DNA from: an uncultured Collinsella sp.
GTDB lineage: Bacteria > Actinomycetota > Coriobacteriia > Coriobacteriales > Coriobacteriaceae
Direction: 5' to 3'
Length of the DNA stretch: 64,000 bases
Assembly: GCA_900541875.1 (NCBI GenBank)
Contig: UQLF01000002.1
Coordinates: 1 to 64,000, forward strand
This document shows positions 1-8,198 of the stretch, piece by piece (the first letter of the stretch is position 1; the number at the start of each line of letters is the position of its first letter). Position numbers and translations under genes: made by a program. The notes beneath the pieces were generated by a model. The model did not search any database, was not told the origin of the DNA, and worked only from the letters and a program-made list of their open reading frames with translations.

Positions 1-531
1 GGCCGCCTGGGCCGCCTGGTGCTTGGCCGGGGCGGTCGCGCCGGCTGCCTCGGGGCCGCGCGCGCCTCCCTTTGGGGCGCCGAGGGCGGTCGCCGCCTTG
101 CGGCTGCCTTGGGCTGCTTTCTTCGCCTTCCTCTGCCGCAGCCTTCCCGCGGCCTTCTTGGCCGCGCGCCCCGCGTCGTACATGCCCGAGGCGCCCTCGA
201 GCTCCTCCGAGTCGTCGAGTTGGGAGACGGCCTCCCGGGCGATCGCCAGCTTCGCCGCCTCGACGCGCGAGCGCATCGCGGCCGCCGCGCGCCGGTCGCC
301 GGCGGGTTGGGACAATTTGTCCCCGAGCCCGCCTTCCGGGGCGTCGGGCCTGGACGGGCGCCCCTTCGCCGTTGCGGCGGGGCCTCCCGCCTCGTCGAGC
401 GGGCCGGCTCCCTCCGAGACGTTTCCCAGGGCGTCGCGCTCGGTCTCCGCGACGTCGCCCGCGGTGAGCACGTCGCGGCGCCGCGCCCCGACCACCTCGA
501 GCATCCCGCCGCCCTCGCTCGGGACGGCCAT
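1..531 (-). CDS. Start of conjugal transfer gene downstream of VirB4 (partial)
   Basis: An open minus-strand frame starts with ATG at 529-531 and runs off the left edge after 177 codons without a stop. The start lies 2 bases after the VirB4 stop, and a GGAGGA ribosome site sits inside the end of the VirB4 gene, so the two are translationally coupled. The visible protein is Ala/Arg/Lys-rich and low-complexity, with no signal peptide and no recognisable domain yet. In Gram-positive ICEs of this type the gene after VirB4 usually encodes a large membrane or NlpC/P60-type cell-wall hydrolase. That assignment is inferred from position only. The codon bias (very high GC3) matches the rest of the ICE. 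Confidence 0.6.
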   Translation of the reverse strand, partial: MAVPSEGGGMLEVVGARRRDVLTAGDVAETERDALGNVSEGAGPLDEAGGPAATAKGRPSRPDAPEGGLGDKLSQPAGDRRAAAAMRSRVEAAKLAIAREAVSQLDDSEELEGASGMYDAGRAAKKAAGRLRQRKAKKAAQGSRKAATALGAPKGGARGPEAAGATAPAKHQAAQAA

Positions 532-533
532 TC

Positions 534-3011
534 CTATTCCTCCGCCTCTCGCGCCGCCCGGCGCATCTCGCGCTCGGCGACCTCTGCGGGCTTGGTGTTC
601 CACAGGTCGTAGAGCGGGCCTTTCGGGAAGTCGTCGGTGATGGGCACGCGGATCCCGGCGCTGATGAGCAGCCCCTCGCCGGGCTTGACGGCGTCGCCGA
701 TGTAGCCGCGCTCCGTGGCGGAGAGCTGGAGCATCTCCGCCCATGCGTCGAGGTCGGCGGTGGACTGCTTGTGCAGCAGGAAGAACTCGGAGTTGAGCAC
801 CATGTCGCGGGCCTCGGCGTTGGCCAGCATGTGGCTCGTGTTCTGGCTGATGCCGGTGCAGATGAGGCCGAACTTGCGCCCCTCGCGCCACAGGCGGGCG
901 AAGTACTCGACCACCGTCGGGTGCGCGAAGAGGCTCTGCACCTCGTCGATGTAGAGCCAGGTGTAGTTGGGGCGCGGCGGCGTGACCATCACGCGGTTGC
1001 GCACCATCTCGAGCGCCGTGATCATGCCGAACACGCGCATGTTCTGGCCGAGGCCGTGCATGTCGATGTTGGTGATGCGGTTGTCGAGCGCCACGTTGCT
1101 CTGGCCGTTGAAGAAGGAGAACGCGCCCTTCACGTAGCGCTCGTAGCGCAGCGCGATGTCGGCGGCCTCGGGCTCGGGCTGAGCGAGCAGCGCCGCGTGG
1201 AAGTCGCCGAGCGTGGGCAGGCGGCCGTCCCTCGCGCACTCCCGGTACGCCTCGCCGACGCAGCGGGCGATGATCGAGCGGTCGCGCTCAGGCAGGCCCT
1301 CGCGGCCCTCGGCCATGAGCGCGCTCGAGAGCGCGAGCACCGCGTCGGTCTTGTACGCGAGCTTGGCGGCGTCGGCGCGGTCCGCGACGTCGGCGGTGTC
1401 GAGGGGGTTGAGCACCGCCGAGCATCCCGGGGCGAGCTCGACGTTCGCGCCGCCGAGCGCGCCGACGAGGTTGCCGTACTCGCCGGCCGGGTCGAAGATC
1501 ACGACCTCGTCCTCGGGGTGCGCGAGAACGGTGTTGGTTATCTCGCGCTTGACCGAGAAGCTTTTGCCCGAGCCGGGCTTGCCGCACACGAAGCCCATGG
1601 GGCTCGCCAGGCGCTTGCGGTCGCACAGCACCAGGTTCCCGCTCTCCTTGGACTGCCCGTAGTAGCCGCCGCCCGCCTCGTCGAGGCTCTGGCTGGCGAA
1701 GGGCATCTGCATGGCCACCTGCCCCGTGGTGAGGTAGCGGCTCACGGTGACGTGGTTGTCACCGAGCGGGAGCACCGAGTTGAGAGCCTGGCGCTGCCGG
1801 AAGTGGAGCGGCTCGAGGCCGATCGTGCAGCCCTGCGCGACGCTCGTCACCTGCTGGACGCGGCGGTCGAGCTCCTCGAGGCTGTCGGCCCAGGTGTAGA
1901 CGAGGCCTGTGTAGACGAACAGGCGCTCGGACTTGTTGCGCAGGAAGTCGAGCAGCTCCTCGGCCTCCTCCTTCGAGAAGCGCAGCTCGGGCGGCAGGAT
2001 CTGGTAGTCGTAGCCCTTCTTCACGGCGCTCATCTGCTCGTCGATGATCTCCTTGTCCATCCAGTCGATCTGGCGCTTCACGAGCGCGAGCGCCTCGCTC
2101 TGCGCGATGGGCTGCACGTGCAGCGTCACGTTGAGCGGCAGCGGCAGGTCGATGATGGAGGCGAGGTAGGTCTCCTCGATGACCGACCCGAAGCTGCGCA
2201 CCGCGAGCACCGCGCCGTAGCGCCCGTCGCTGCGGAAGCAGTCGGACCTGCCCTCGGGCTTGAAGTCGAGCGTGGAGGGCATGACGAAGTCCTTCGTGCG
2301 CGCGCCCGACGTCGGGGACAATTTGTCCCAGGAGAACTCGAAGCGCGACCCCGGGCGCAGCTGCCCCTGCAAAAGCTCGAGCCTCTCGGCGCCGTCGAGG
2401 GCGCGCGACGAGCAGCGTATGCGCGCGAGCGTCTGCTCCACGTCTCCCCGGATGCGCGCGAGCTTGGGCACCGCGGCGTCGACGTCGTCGGCGCCCACGG
2501 CGTAGGTCAGGTAGCGGTGGCGCACGAGGTTCGAGACGCCCTCGCGCATCTTGTCGTTGAGGATCCGGTTGTACTCTTCGGCGAGCCCGGAGGTGGCGCG
2601 CTCCCCGGGCTCGAAGAAGACCTTGCGGCCGACCTCGTCGGCGGGGATGGGCGCGTTCACGACCTGGAGCTGCACGTGGGAGTCCGCCGGGAAGTAGTTG
2701 AACAGCGAGCTCATCACGGTGAAGGCCGTCTCGCGCGCCTCCTTGCGCGCGGACTGGTAGCTGATGTCGGAGAACTCGACCGTCTGGCTGAACATCCCCG
2801 GCATCACCTGGGCGATGCCGTCCCTGTACATGGCGTCGTAGCCGACGTAGGCGGCCATCTCGCTCGAGCGGTCGCGCTCCCGGCGGCGCCTCTGCCGCTC
2901 GGCCTCCGCGCCCTTCGAGGCGTCCTTGCGCCCGCCCGTGCCGCCGAGGAGCAGCCCGAGGGTGCTCGGGCGCTTCGGCCTATTCTCCTTGTTGGTTCTT
3001 GCTCGGCTCAT
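534..3011 (-). CDS. VirB4/TraE-type conjugation ATPase
   Basis: This 825-residue protein matches the VirB4 family, the ATPase that energises type IV secretion at the inner membrane during conjugation. Walker A GKPGSGKS is near residue 475, and the Walker B-like stretch ending YIDEVQSL is near residue 685. The N-terminal third is the usual VirB4 N-domain. The first 60 residues are basic and low-complexity. The start overlaps the end of the PrgI-family gene by 32 bases, and the stop is followed at once by the next transfer gene, so it sits inside one operon with VirD4 and PcfB. The gene carries one of the two GGGACAATTTGTCCC palindromes (2315-2329). Family assignment is secure. An alternative Met start about 50 residues later (MAAYVGYD) cannot be excluded. 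Confidence 0.93.
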   Translation of the reverse strand: MSRARTNKENRPKRPSTLGLLLGGTGGRKDASKGAEAERQRRRRERDRSSEMAAYVGYDAMYRDGIAQVMPGMFSQTVEFSDISYQSARKEARETAFTVMSSLFNYFPADSHVQLQVVNAPIPADEVGRKVFFEPGERATSGLAEEYNRILNDKMREGVSNLVRHRYLTYAVGADDVDAAVPKLARIRGDVEQTLARIRCSSRALDGAERLELLQGQLRPGSRFEFSWDKLSPTSGARTKDFVMPSTLDFKPEGRSDCFRSDGRYGAVLAVRSFGSVIEETYLASIIDLPLPLNVTLHVQPIAQSEALALVKRQIDWMDKEIIDEQMSAVKKGYDYQILPPELRFSKEEAEELLDFLRNKSERLFVYTGLVYTWADSLEELDRRVQQVTSVAQGCTIGLEPLHFRQRQALNSVLPLGDNHVTVSRYLTTGQVAMQMPFASQSLDEAGGGYYGQSKESGNLVLCDRKRLASPMGFVCGKPGSGKSFSVKREITNTVLAHPEDEVVIFDPAGEYGNLVGALGGANVELAPGCSAVLNPLDTADVADRADAAKLAYKTDAVLALSSALMAEGREGLPERDRSIIARCVGEAYRECARDGRLPTLGDFHAALLAQPEPEAADIALRYERYVKGAFSFFNGQSNVALDNRITNIDMHGLGQNMRVFGMITALEMVRNRVMVTPPRPNYTWLYIDEVQSLFAHPTVVEYFARLWREGRKFGLICTGISQNTSHMLANAEARDMVLNSEFFLLHKQSTADLDAWAEMLQLSATERGYIGDAVKPGEGLLISAGIRVPITDDFPKGPLYDLWNTKPAEVAEREMRRAAREAEE

Positions 3012-3405
3012 AGAGCTCGGCTCCTTTCTTCCTTGCCCTGCGCCTCGCGCGACGTCCCGGGCGGCCCGGGCGCGGCGAGCCCTCGGGGAGGCTCCCGGCG
3101 AGGCAGGGCTCGTACGCGAGCAGCTGCGGCGAGAGCTCGTGGGCCGCCAAAAGCGGCAGCAGCTCCTCGGCGCGCATGCCGAAGGGCCGCCAGAACCCGG
3201 CGAGCCAGAACGGCATGCTGCAGAGCATGATCGGGAAGGCCGCGTCCGCGACGTCGGCGTGCAGGCCCAGGTGGACGAATGCCGCCGCCCCGACGGCGCT
3301 GCCGAAGCCGAGCGACACGCATGCGAGCGTGCGCAGGCTCATCTTCCCGACGATCTTCTCCTCGTACTCGCCGATGTCCTTCTGCACCGGTATCCTGAGC
3401 GCCAT
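2980..3405 (-). CDS. PrgI-family conjugation membrane protein
   Basis: This 141-residue protein has the PrgI family layout: an N-terminal amphipathic stretch (ALRIPVQKDIGEYEEKIVGK), two hydrophobic segments at about residues 25-45 and 52-70, then a basic Arg-rich tail. PrgI proteins are small inner-membrane parts of Gram-positive conjugative type IV secretion machines, equivalent to VirB3, and are almost always encoded next to VirB4, as here (32-base overlap). The Arg-rich tail is longer than usual for the family and contains several RRAR-like clusters. It lies between the Maff2-like gene and VirB4 in the same leftward operon. Confidence 0.85.
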   Translation of the reverse strand: MALRIPVQKDIGEYEEKIVGKMSLRTLACVSLGFGSAVGAAAFVHLGLHADVADAAFPIMLCSMPFWLAGFWRPFGMRAEELLPLLAAHELSPQLLAYEPCLAGSLPEGSPRPGRPGRRARRRARKKGAELYEPSKNQQGE

Positions 3406-3417
3406 CCGCGACGCCCC

Positions 3418-3633
3418 CTATGCCGGCAGCCAGGACGTGTCCAGCTGACCGAAGTAGACCGACGCGGCGATGATGATCGCGCCGCCGGCGATGGTGGATA
3501 TGGCGGTCGCGATCTGCGGGCCGCCCTGCTGCTCCCTGATGGCCAGGCCGAGCGAGACCGCTCCCCACACGACCAGGAAGCCGCCGAGGAAGGTCACGCA
3601 GCCCGACACGAGCTTGATGACGTTTGCGAGCAT
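3418..3633 (-). CDS. Maff2-like small membrane protein of the conjugation system
   Basis: This 71-residue protein has two hydrophobic helices (about residues 10-31 and 44-62) joined by a short polar loop with a Gln-Gly-Gly-Pro turn, which resembles Maff2/TrbC-like small pilin-type proteins of ICEs. A good AAAGGAG ribosome site lies just upstream of the ATG at 3633. It sits between the coupling-protein gene and PrgI, the usual position for this family in Clostridia and Coriobacteriia elements. A structural role as a channel or pilin subunit is inferred from family and position, not visible directly. Confidence 0.7.
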   Translation of the reverse strand: MLANVIKLVSGCVTFLGGFLVVWGAVSLGLAIREQQGGPQIATAISTIAGGAIIIAASVYFGQLDTSWLPA

Positions 3634-3675
3634 GCTGCTCTCCTTTGCTTTCGGTTGACGATGTTCCTTGCTGTT

Positions 3676-3696
3676 CCTCCCCCGCGGCGGGGGAGG
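3676..3696. other. GC hairpin between VirD4 and Maff2-like genes
   Basis: This is a 21-base near-perfect palindrome with arms CCTCCCCCGC and GCGGGGGAGG in the 84-base gap between the VirD4 stop and the Maff2-like start. There is no U-run on either strand, so it is not a standard intrinsic terminator. It could protect mRNA or attenuate expression between the coupling-protein gene and the channel genes. Confidence 0.5.
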
Positions 3697-3717
3697 CCCG
3701 CGCCCGCCGCGGCCCCG

Positions 3718-5535
3718 TCACGAGTTGCCTTCCTTCTGCCTGCGGTACTCCGCGAAGTCGAACGGGCCGCGGCGCGCGGCCTCCTCGAGCAGGCGCGAGC
3801 GCGGGTGGCGCTCGAGCCGGTACTTCCGGTCCATGAGCGGCATGCACCCGTTCACGAGCACGAGCGCGTCCTCGCGCGGCATGCGCGCCACCTCGGCGGG
3901 CTGTATGAGGTCGCGCTCGGAGATGCCGCGGTTCACGGTCCGGGTCCAGCCGGCGCCCCGCGAGTCGCTCTGCGTCTCGCTCGCCACCGTCTGTTTGCCG
4001 GCCATCTTGCTGATCTCCTCGTTGGTCTCGTTCGCCTTTCCGCCCAGGTAGAGCAGCGTGTCGCAGGCGTTCACGATGGTCTCGGCGTTGTTGTCGCCGT
4101 AGGTCTCCTTCAGCTGCGAGAGAGACTGGGCGATCATCGAGACGGCGATGTTCCGGCTGCGGGTGACGGCGATGGTCCGCTCGAAGTCGGGTATGCGCCC
4201 GATGTTGGCGAACTCGTCGAAGACGAAGTGCACCGTCGTGGGCAGCGAGCCGCCGTGCGCCTCGAGCGCCTCGGCGCAGAGCGCGCTCACGGCTGTGTCC
4301 ATGAGCAGGGCGAACAGGAAGTCGAAGGTCGAGTCGGTGTCGCTCATGGACGCGAAGAGCGCGACCTTGGCGCCCTCGTCGCCCATGTGGGCGAGGCCGA
4401 GCTCGTCTTTGGAGGTGAGGTCGCGCACGGCGCGGATGGACAGCGGCTTCAGGCGGACGTTGCAGCTCGAGAGCATCGACTTCATGGTGTCGCCGGCGGC
4501 CACGCGGAACTCGCGGTAGCTCGCGAGCGCGAAGTCGTCGGGGGGCGCGGGCTCGCGGACCTTGACCCACTCCCACGCGCCGTCCTCCTCGGCGAAGCCG
4601 CGCAGCGATCCGCCCTCCGCCGAGGCGCCGCCGCGCCTGACGTAGCGCTCGCCGGTCTCCAGCTCGCGGAACACCATGTCGAGCGGGCTCATGTAGCCCG
4701 GGTCGTCGCGGGCGTCGGCGAGCGAGAGCAGCGTGAGCAGCCCGTCGAGGTTTCGGTCGGCAGGCTCGCAGTGCATGACGAGGTAGGCCGTGAGCGCGGT
4801 GTAGACCAGGCGCTCGGCCTTCTCCCAGTAGGGGTCGCCCTTGTGGTCGGCCTCGCCCTCGGTGTTGGCGACGATGCCGCGGGCGAAGCGGATGACGCCC
4901 GCCTCGTCGCGTATGTAGGCTATGGGGTTGAAGCGCATCGAGCGCGTGAAGTCGATGGTGTCGAACGCGCGGATCTCGTAGCCGAGCTCCGCCAGCGCGC
5001 CGCCCATCTCGCGGATGAGCGTGCCCTTCGGGTCGGTCACGAAGAAGCTGGCGTTGGCCTGCAGGAGGTTCGGCTTGACGTAGTAGCGCGTCTTGCCGGT
5101 GCCGGGTCCTCCAACCACGAGCACGTTGTCGTTGGTGTCGGTGGAGAGGTCGAACCTGCGGCTCACGAGGCGGATGCGCGCGTTGTCGGTGAGGATGATG
5201 TTGTTGTCGGGGTCCTTGGCGTCGCCGAAGGGCGCGATGTCTTTAGGCGTGGCCCACCTGGAGCTACCGTGCTCCTCGCCGTCGCGCCGGGCCCCCTTGG
5301 TCCCCAGTGAGCGGGCCCAGGCGATGAGCGCGCCGCACGCGCAGGCGGTCCCGGCGCACAGGGGAAGCGCCTCCGCGGAGAAGACGCGCCCCGCGCGGAG
5401 CGCTGCCGGGATCGCCGCCATGGCGGCCTCCGGGTCGAGGATCGGGTTCGCGCCCGACGCCGCGATTGCCGCGGCCGCGAAGTCCCCCGCGGCGAACGCC
5501 GCCGCGGCCAGCGCGGCCGCCGCCTGCCACCTCAT
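3718..5535 (-). CDS. VirD4/TraG-type coupling protein
   Basis: This 605-residue type IV coupling protein is the DNA-translocating ATPase that hands the relaxase-DNA complex to the secretion channel. Walker A GGPGTGKT is near residue 142, followed by the typical FFVTDPKGTL block. Walker B FVFDEFANIG is near residue 435, followed by SRNIAVSMIAQSLSQL. Two hydrophobic N-terminal segments (roughly residues 1-30 and 50-75) anchor it in the membrane. The start ATG overlaps the stop of the PcfB-like gene in an ATGA arrangement (5532-5535), so the two are co-translated. PcfB and VirD4-type PcfC are also neighbours in enterococcal plasmids. Confidence 0.95.
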   Translation of the reverse strand: MRWQAAAALAAAAFAAGDFAAAAIAASGANPILDPEAAMAAIPAALRAGRVFSAEALPLCAGTACACGALIAWARSLGTKGARRDGEEHGSSRWATPKDIAPFGDAKDPDNNIILTDNARIRLVSRRFDLSTDTNDNVLVVGGPGTGKTRYYVKPNLLQANASFFVTDPKGTLIREMGGALAELGYEIRAFDTIDFTRSMRFNPIAYIRDEAGVIRFARGIVANTEGEADHKGDPYWEKAERLVYTALTAYLVMHCEPADRNLDGLLTLLSLADARDDPGYMSPLDMVFRELETGERYVRRGGASAEGGSLRGFAEEDGAWEWVKVREPAPPDDFALASYREFRVAAGDTMKSMLSSCNVRLKPLSIRAVRDLTSKDELGLAHMGDEGAKVALFASMSDTDSTFDFLFALLMDTAVSALCAEALEAHGGSLPTTVHFVFDEFANIGRIPDFERTIAVTRSRNIAVSMIAQSLSQLKETYGDNNAETIVNACDTLLYLGGKANETNEEISKMAGKQTVASETQSDSRGAGWTRTVNRGISERDLIQPAEVARMPREDALVLVNGCMPLMDRKYRLERHPRSRLLEEAARRGPFDFAEYRRQKEGNS

Positions 5536-6083
5536 CTCTCGGGCCCCTCGATCTGGCGCGGGCCGCGGTCCCGGCCGATGCCCTGGCTGTGGGCCCTCGA
5601 CGCCTCGCGCGCCCGCTCGGCGCGCTCGGCCAGCCGCTCGGGCGCCTGGCGCCTCTCGGCTATCTCGGAGAGCCTCTCCCTTGCGCGCTCGGCGGCCTTT
5701 CCCGTCTCTTGCTCGAGCTGTCGGAAGGCCTCGTCGACCTCGGGGGCGTCCTCCACCTTGAAGAGCAGCCAGTCGCGGCCCCCGCCGGGGATGATGTGGT
5801 GCTCGACCGACGCGGCGCGCAGCTTGTCGGAGACGACCTCCTTGATCGTCGCGTACTCGGGAAGCCCCGAGAGCTCCTCGAGGCTGAGCTTCGCGTAGGT
5901 CGGCGCGCCGTCGGCCGCGATGGCCTCGGCGCGCCCGCCGGCGATGGTCCCGCGGATTCCCGCGAGGCGCTCGGAGAGCTCCCTCGCGCTGCGCGCCATT
6001 GCCTCGGCGCCGGCCTCCTGGCCGATCCTCAGCATCCAGTCGAGCAGCTTGCCGCCCGCCTCGTCCCCGTAGTCGCTCGCCAT
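5532..6083 (-). CDS. PcfB-like DUF3801 conjugation protein
   Basis: This 183-residue protein has a DUF3801-like N-terminal half (GKLLDWMLRIGQEAGAEA, then a predicted alpha/beta core to about residue 125) and a charged Glu/Arg-rich coiled-coil-like tail. DUF3801/PcfB proteins are soluble partners of the VirD4 coupling protein and are thought to help dock the relaxosome. I chose the ATG at 6081-6083 because a GGAAGGGAG ribosome site lies just upstream; the open frame continues further 5' but in non-coding-like sequence. The stop overlaps the VirD4 start. Confidence 0.75.
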   Translation of the reverse strand: MASDYGDEAGGKLLDWMLRIGQEAGAEAMARSARELSERLAGIRGTIAGGRAEAIAADGAPTYAKLSLEELSGLPEYATIKEVVSDKLRAASVEHHIIPGGGRDWLLFKVEDAPEVDEAFRQLEQETGKAAERARERLSEIAERRQAPERLAERAERAREASRAHSQGIGRDRGPRQIEGPER

Positions 6084-6139
6084 CCCGCGCCTCCCTTCCA
6101 GTCGAGATGAAAAGGGGCGCCTTCGCGCCCCGGTCGTCC

Positions 6140-6673
6140 CTATTCGGCCCCGACGGCCCTCTCGCGCGCCATTGGGGCGCGGGCTTCCTGCCCGGCGTGC
6201 GCGCGGCTCGCCTCGCGGGCGGACGCGGCGCGCTGCGCCAGCGGCTCGGGAGCCTTCTCGTGCAGATGGGCCCACTCGCCGCTGCGGCACTGCTCCGGCG
6301 TCGCCTCGCACATGTCGCGCATGGCGCGCTCGAACCGCTCGGGCTCCTGGGCGATGGCGCCGAAGCTCCAGCTCTCGAAGCCGGTCCACGCGTCGCCGTC
6401 GCGCTTGAGCGTCCACCACTCGTCGCCGCCGTTCACCTGCTGGATGAACGCGAGGTCGCGGTAGCAGAACCCCTGGCGTATGGCCCAGTTGCCCGAGCCG
6501 AGCGCCTCGCGGAGCCTGTCGACGCTCTCCGTGCGGGAGAACTCGTAGGGGTACTCCTCGAGGAACGGGTCGTCCTGCCAGTCGAAGCCGCCGACCTTGA
6601 GCCAGCCGTTCTCCTGGCACTTCTCCACGAGCCCGTCGTGCTCGCGGCCGGTTATCCTCTCGAAGCCGTCCAT
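6140..6673 (-). CDS. ICE protein of unknown function
   Basis: I do not recognise this 177-residue protein. The start at 6673 has a GGAGGG ribosome site 6 bases upstream; the longer open frame to 6871 runs into the repeated regulatory block and is unlikely to be translated. The body (about residues 1-125) is rich in Trp, Phe and acidic residues and looks like a compact globular domain. The last 45 residues are Ala/Arg/Glu-rich and resemble the tails of PcfB and other proteins of this ICE. It is encoded between the DnaC-like loader and PcfB, so a role in DNA processing or establishment is possible but unproven. Confidence 0.7.
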   Translation of the reverse strand: MDGFERITGREHDGLVEKCQENGWLKVGGFDWQDDPFLEEYPYEFSRTESVDRLREALGSGNWAIRQGFCYRDLAFIQQVNGGDEWWTLKRDGDAWTGFESWSFGAIAQEPERFERAMRDMCEATPEQCRSGEWAHLHEKAPEPLAQRAASAREASRAHAGQEARAPMARERAVGAE

Positions 6674-6823
6674 GGGCCCTCCGCCTTTCGTTTGTTGCTT
6701 GGCGGGCGGCGTCCTCGCGATGGGGGCACGGTGCGAGTCGGAGCAGGCGTGCGTGCTGGCGCGTCGGCGCCGCCCAAGACGTGTATAGCGATTTCGATTG
6801 CGGCGGCGACCGGGGCCGCCCGC

Positions 6824-6868
6824 GATGGGTCGAGCTGGGTCGAGCCGTCCGCGCCTCCACGGGAAGCG
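6824..6868. repeat. Repeated regulatory block, copy 1
   Basis: The + strand has tandem GGGTCGAG units (GATGGGTCGAGCTGGGTCGA) followed by a C/G-rich stretch ending near GGAAGCG. About 43 bases align well with 8861-8903 upstream of the excisionase-like genes and more weakly with 10090-10130 upstream of yjdF. It lies in the gap upstream of the 6140-6673 gene, so it is a candidate binding site or promoter element shared by several ICE units. Confidence 0.45.
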
Positions 6869-6874
6869 CACAAG

Positions 6875-7663
6875 CTAGCCGAGCCGGCGCCTGTCCCTTC
6901 CGCCCAGGTAGACGGGCCTGCAGGTCTGGGAGATCCTGCTCGCGATCGCCTCTGCCGTGACGCGCTCGCCGCGCCTTGCGAGCCTGTCCGCCAGCGCGCC
7001 CGGCGCGTAGTTCGACGTGACGATGGTCGGGCGCATGTCCTCGTAGCGCGCGTCGAGCACGCTGAACACGGTGCCGACGGACCATTCCGTCGCGTCCTCC
7101 TTGCCGAGGTCGTCGAGCACGAGGACGTCGCACTTGGCGTACCGCGCGACGGCGGCCTCGGTGCCGCCCTCGTCGAACGTGGCCTTCACGCGCTCGAGCA
7201 TGCCCTTGGCCGTCGTGAAGGCGACGTCGTAGCCGGCCTCGGCGAACAGCCTGGCCATGGCGGAGGCGGAGTGCGTCTTGCCGGCGCCGACGCCCCCGTG
7301 TATGTAGAGCCCGGCGCCCCCGTTGCCCGCGAACGAGGCGATGTACTCGGCGAACTCGGGGCGGTCGGCCTCGGCGGCCCGGTAGCGCCTGGGGATGCCC
7401 GCGCGCGAGAGCGCCTTCTCCCGGCGGGCGGCCTCCTCCTTGGCGGCGAGGGCCGCGCGCCTTCGCGCCTCGGCCTCCCGCTCACGAGCCGCGCCCTCGC
7501 ACGGGCAGGGGGCGGCGGAGATCCAGGCGACCCTGCCCGCCAGCGCCGCGCCGAGCGGATCGAGGGCGGCGCCGCAGTGCGGGCACGCCCTCGGCTCCGG
7601 CTCGTCGAAGGAGAGCCCGGCCGCCCGGGCCTGCTCCAGGGTGATGAGTCCCGCTCGGTCCAT
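6875..7663 (-). CDS. DnaC-like AAA+ helicase loader
   Basis: This 262-residue AAA+ ATPase is of the DnaC/IstB class. Walker A GGVGAGKT is near residue 120 and Walker B VLVLDDLG near residue 180. An N-terminal Cys pair (ACPHCGAALD) plus CPCEG around residues 30-60 suggests a small zinc-binding head. Such proteins load the replicative helicase. I take the ATG at 7661-7663 because AAGGAAGGGG precedes it; an earlier frame start at 7723 would overlap the replication-initiator gene. With the next gene it forms a replication module that could let the excised ICE replicate as a plasmid. Confidence 0.85.
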   Translation of the reverse strand: MDRAGLITLEQARAAGLSFDEPEPRACPHCGAALDPLGAALAGRVAWISAAPCPCEGAAREREAEARRRAALAAKEEAARREKALSRAGIPRRYRAAEADRPEFAEYIASFAGNGGAGLYIHGGVGAGKTHSASAMARLFAEAGYDVAFTTAKGMLERVKATFDEGGTEAAVARYAKCDVLVLDDLGKEDATEWSVGTVFSVLDARYEDMRPTIVTSNYAPGALADRLARRGERVTAEAIASRISQTCRPVYLGGRDRRRLG

Positions 7664-7677
7664 CGGGCGCCCCTTCC

Positions 7678-8193
7678 TTATCTTCTGAAGTCCTTGTTGT
7701 CCCTTTTGCTTATTGGGTGGCAAATCGTCAGGGGTTTCCCTGTCATCTCGTCAGGGGTTCGGGCTGCGAGCCCTGACGGTTCGTCACCCTTGTTCGCGGC
7801 GAACCCTGTCATTTCGTCACCCTTTCGCGCCGGGAACCCTGACGAACCGTCAGGGGTTGCCAGCGCTCCGGGCGGCAGCCTCTCGCGCACGATGCGGTAC
7901 CGCTTGGTGGCGTGCCCGCGTGCCGGGGCGTGCACGCCGCACTCCTCGATGAGGCCCCGGTCGAGCAGGTCGCGGATGGCGCGGTGGACGCTGCGCTCCT
8001 GCACGTTGAGGAAGCGGGCCAGGCCGCCCTTGCTCTCGAAGTAGCCGCACCCGGCGTCGCAGAAGCCGAAGATGCGCGCGTAGACGAGCAGGGGAAGGCC
8101 GGAGAGGCCCAGGTCCGCCATCATGAAGTGCCGTACCGTCGTGAACTCGCGCGGGGAGGGGCCGTCGCGCCCCTTCGGGCCTGTGGCCGCCAT
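7678..8193 (-). CDS. Replication-initiator-like winged-helix protein
   Basis: This 171-residue protein has a RepA_N-type/helix-turn-helix head at about residues 10-100 (REFTTVRHFMMADLGLSGL, then a winged helix around RFLNVQERSVHRAIRDLLDRG). It ends in a tail of 11-residue repeats (DEMTGFAANKG and variants) encoded by tandem 33-bp DNA repeats. The start at 8193 has AAGGGG upstream. The gene ends 14 bases before the DnaC-like loader, so both are likely co-expressed. A role as replication initiator or helicase partner of the circular ICE is inferred from domain type and neighbour; it is shorter than full RepA_N initiators. Confidence 0.65.
   Translation of the reverse strand: MAATGPKGRDGPSPREFTTVRHFMMADLGLSGLPLLVYARIFGFCDAGCGYFESKGGLARFLNVQERSVHRAIRDLLDRGLIEECGVHAPARGHATKRYRIVRERLPPGALATPDGSSGFPARKGDEMTGFAANKGDEPSGLAARTPDEMTGKPLTICHPISKRDNKDFRR
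7731..7852. repeat. Three tandem 33-bp iteron-like repeats plus a partial copy
   Basis: Three 33-bp units occupy 7754-7786, 7787-7819 and 7820-7852, and a 23-base partial unit lies at 7731-7753. Each ends in CGTCA. Two of the units carry the dyad CCCTGACG-N3-CGTCAGGG or a close variant. They encode the 11-residue tail repeats of the initiator-like protein. Direct repeats inside an initiator gene are a known way to place a replication origin, so this is a candidate iteron array, although a plain protein repeat is possible. Confidence 0.6.
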
Positions 8194-8198
8194 CGGCG

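Noticed and set aside
771..5310. Very long + strand open frames over the ICE genes (771-3230 and 2926-5310)
   Set aside because: They are antisense to VirB4, PrgI and VirD4, have Arg/Ala/Val-rich translations without domains, and arise from the high GC3 of the true minus-strand genes.
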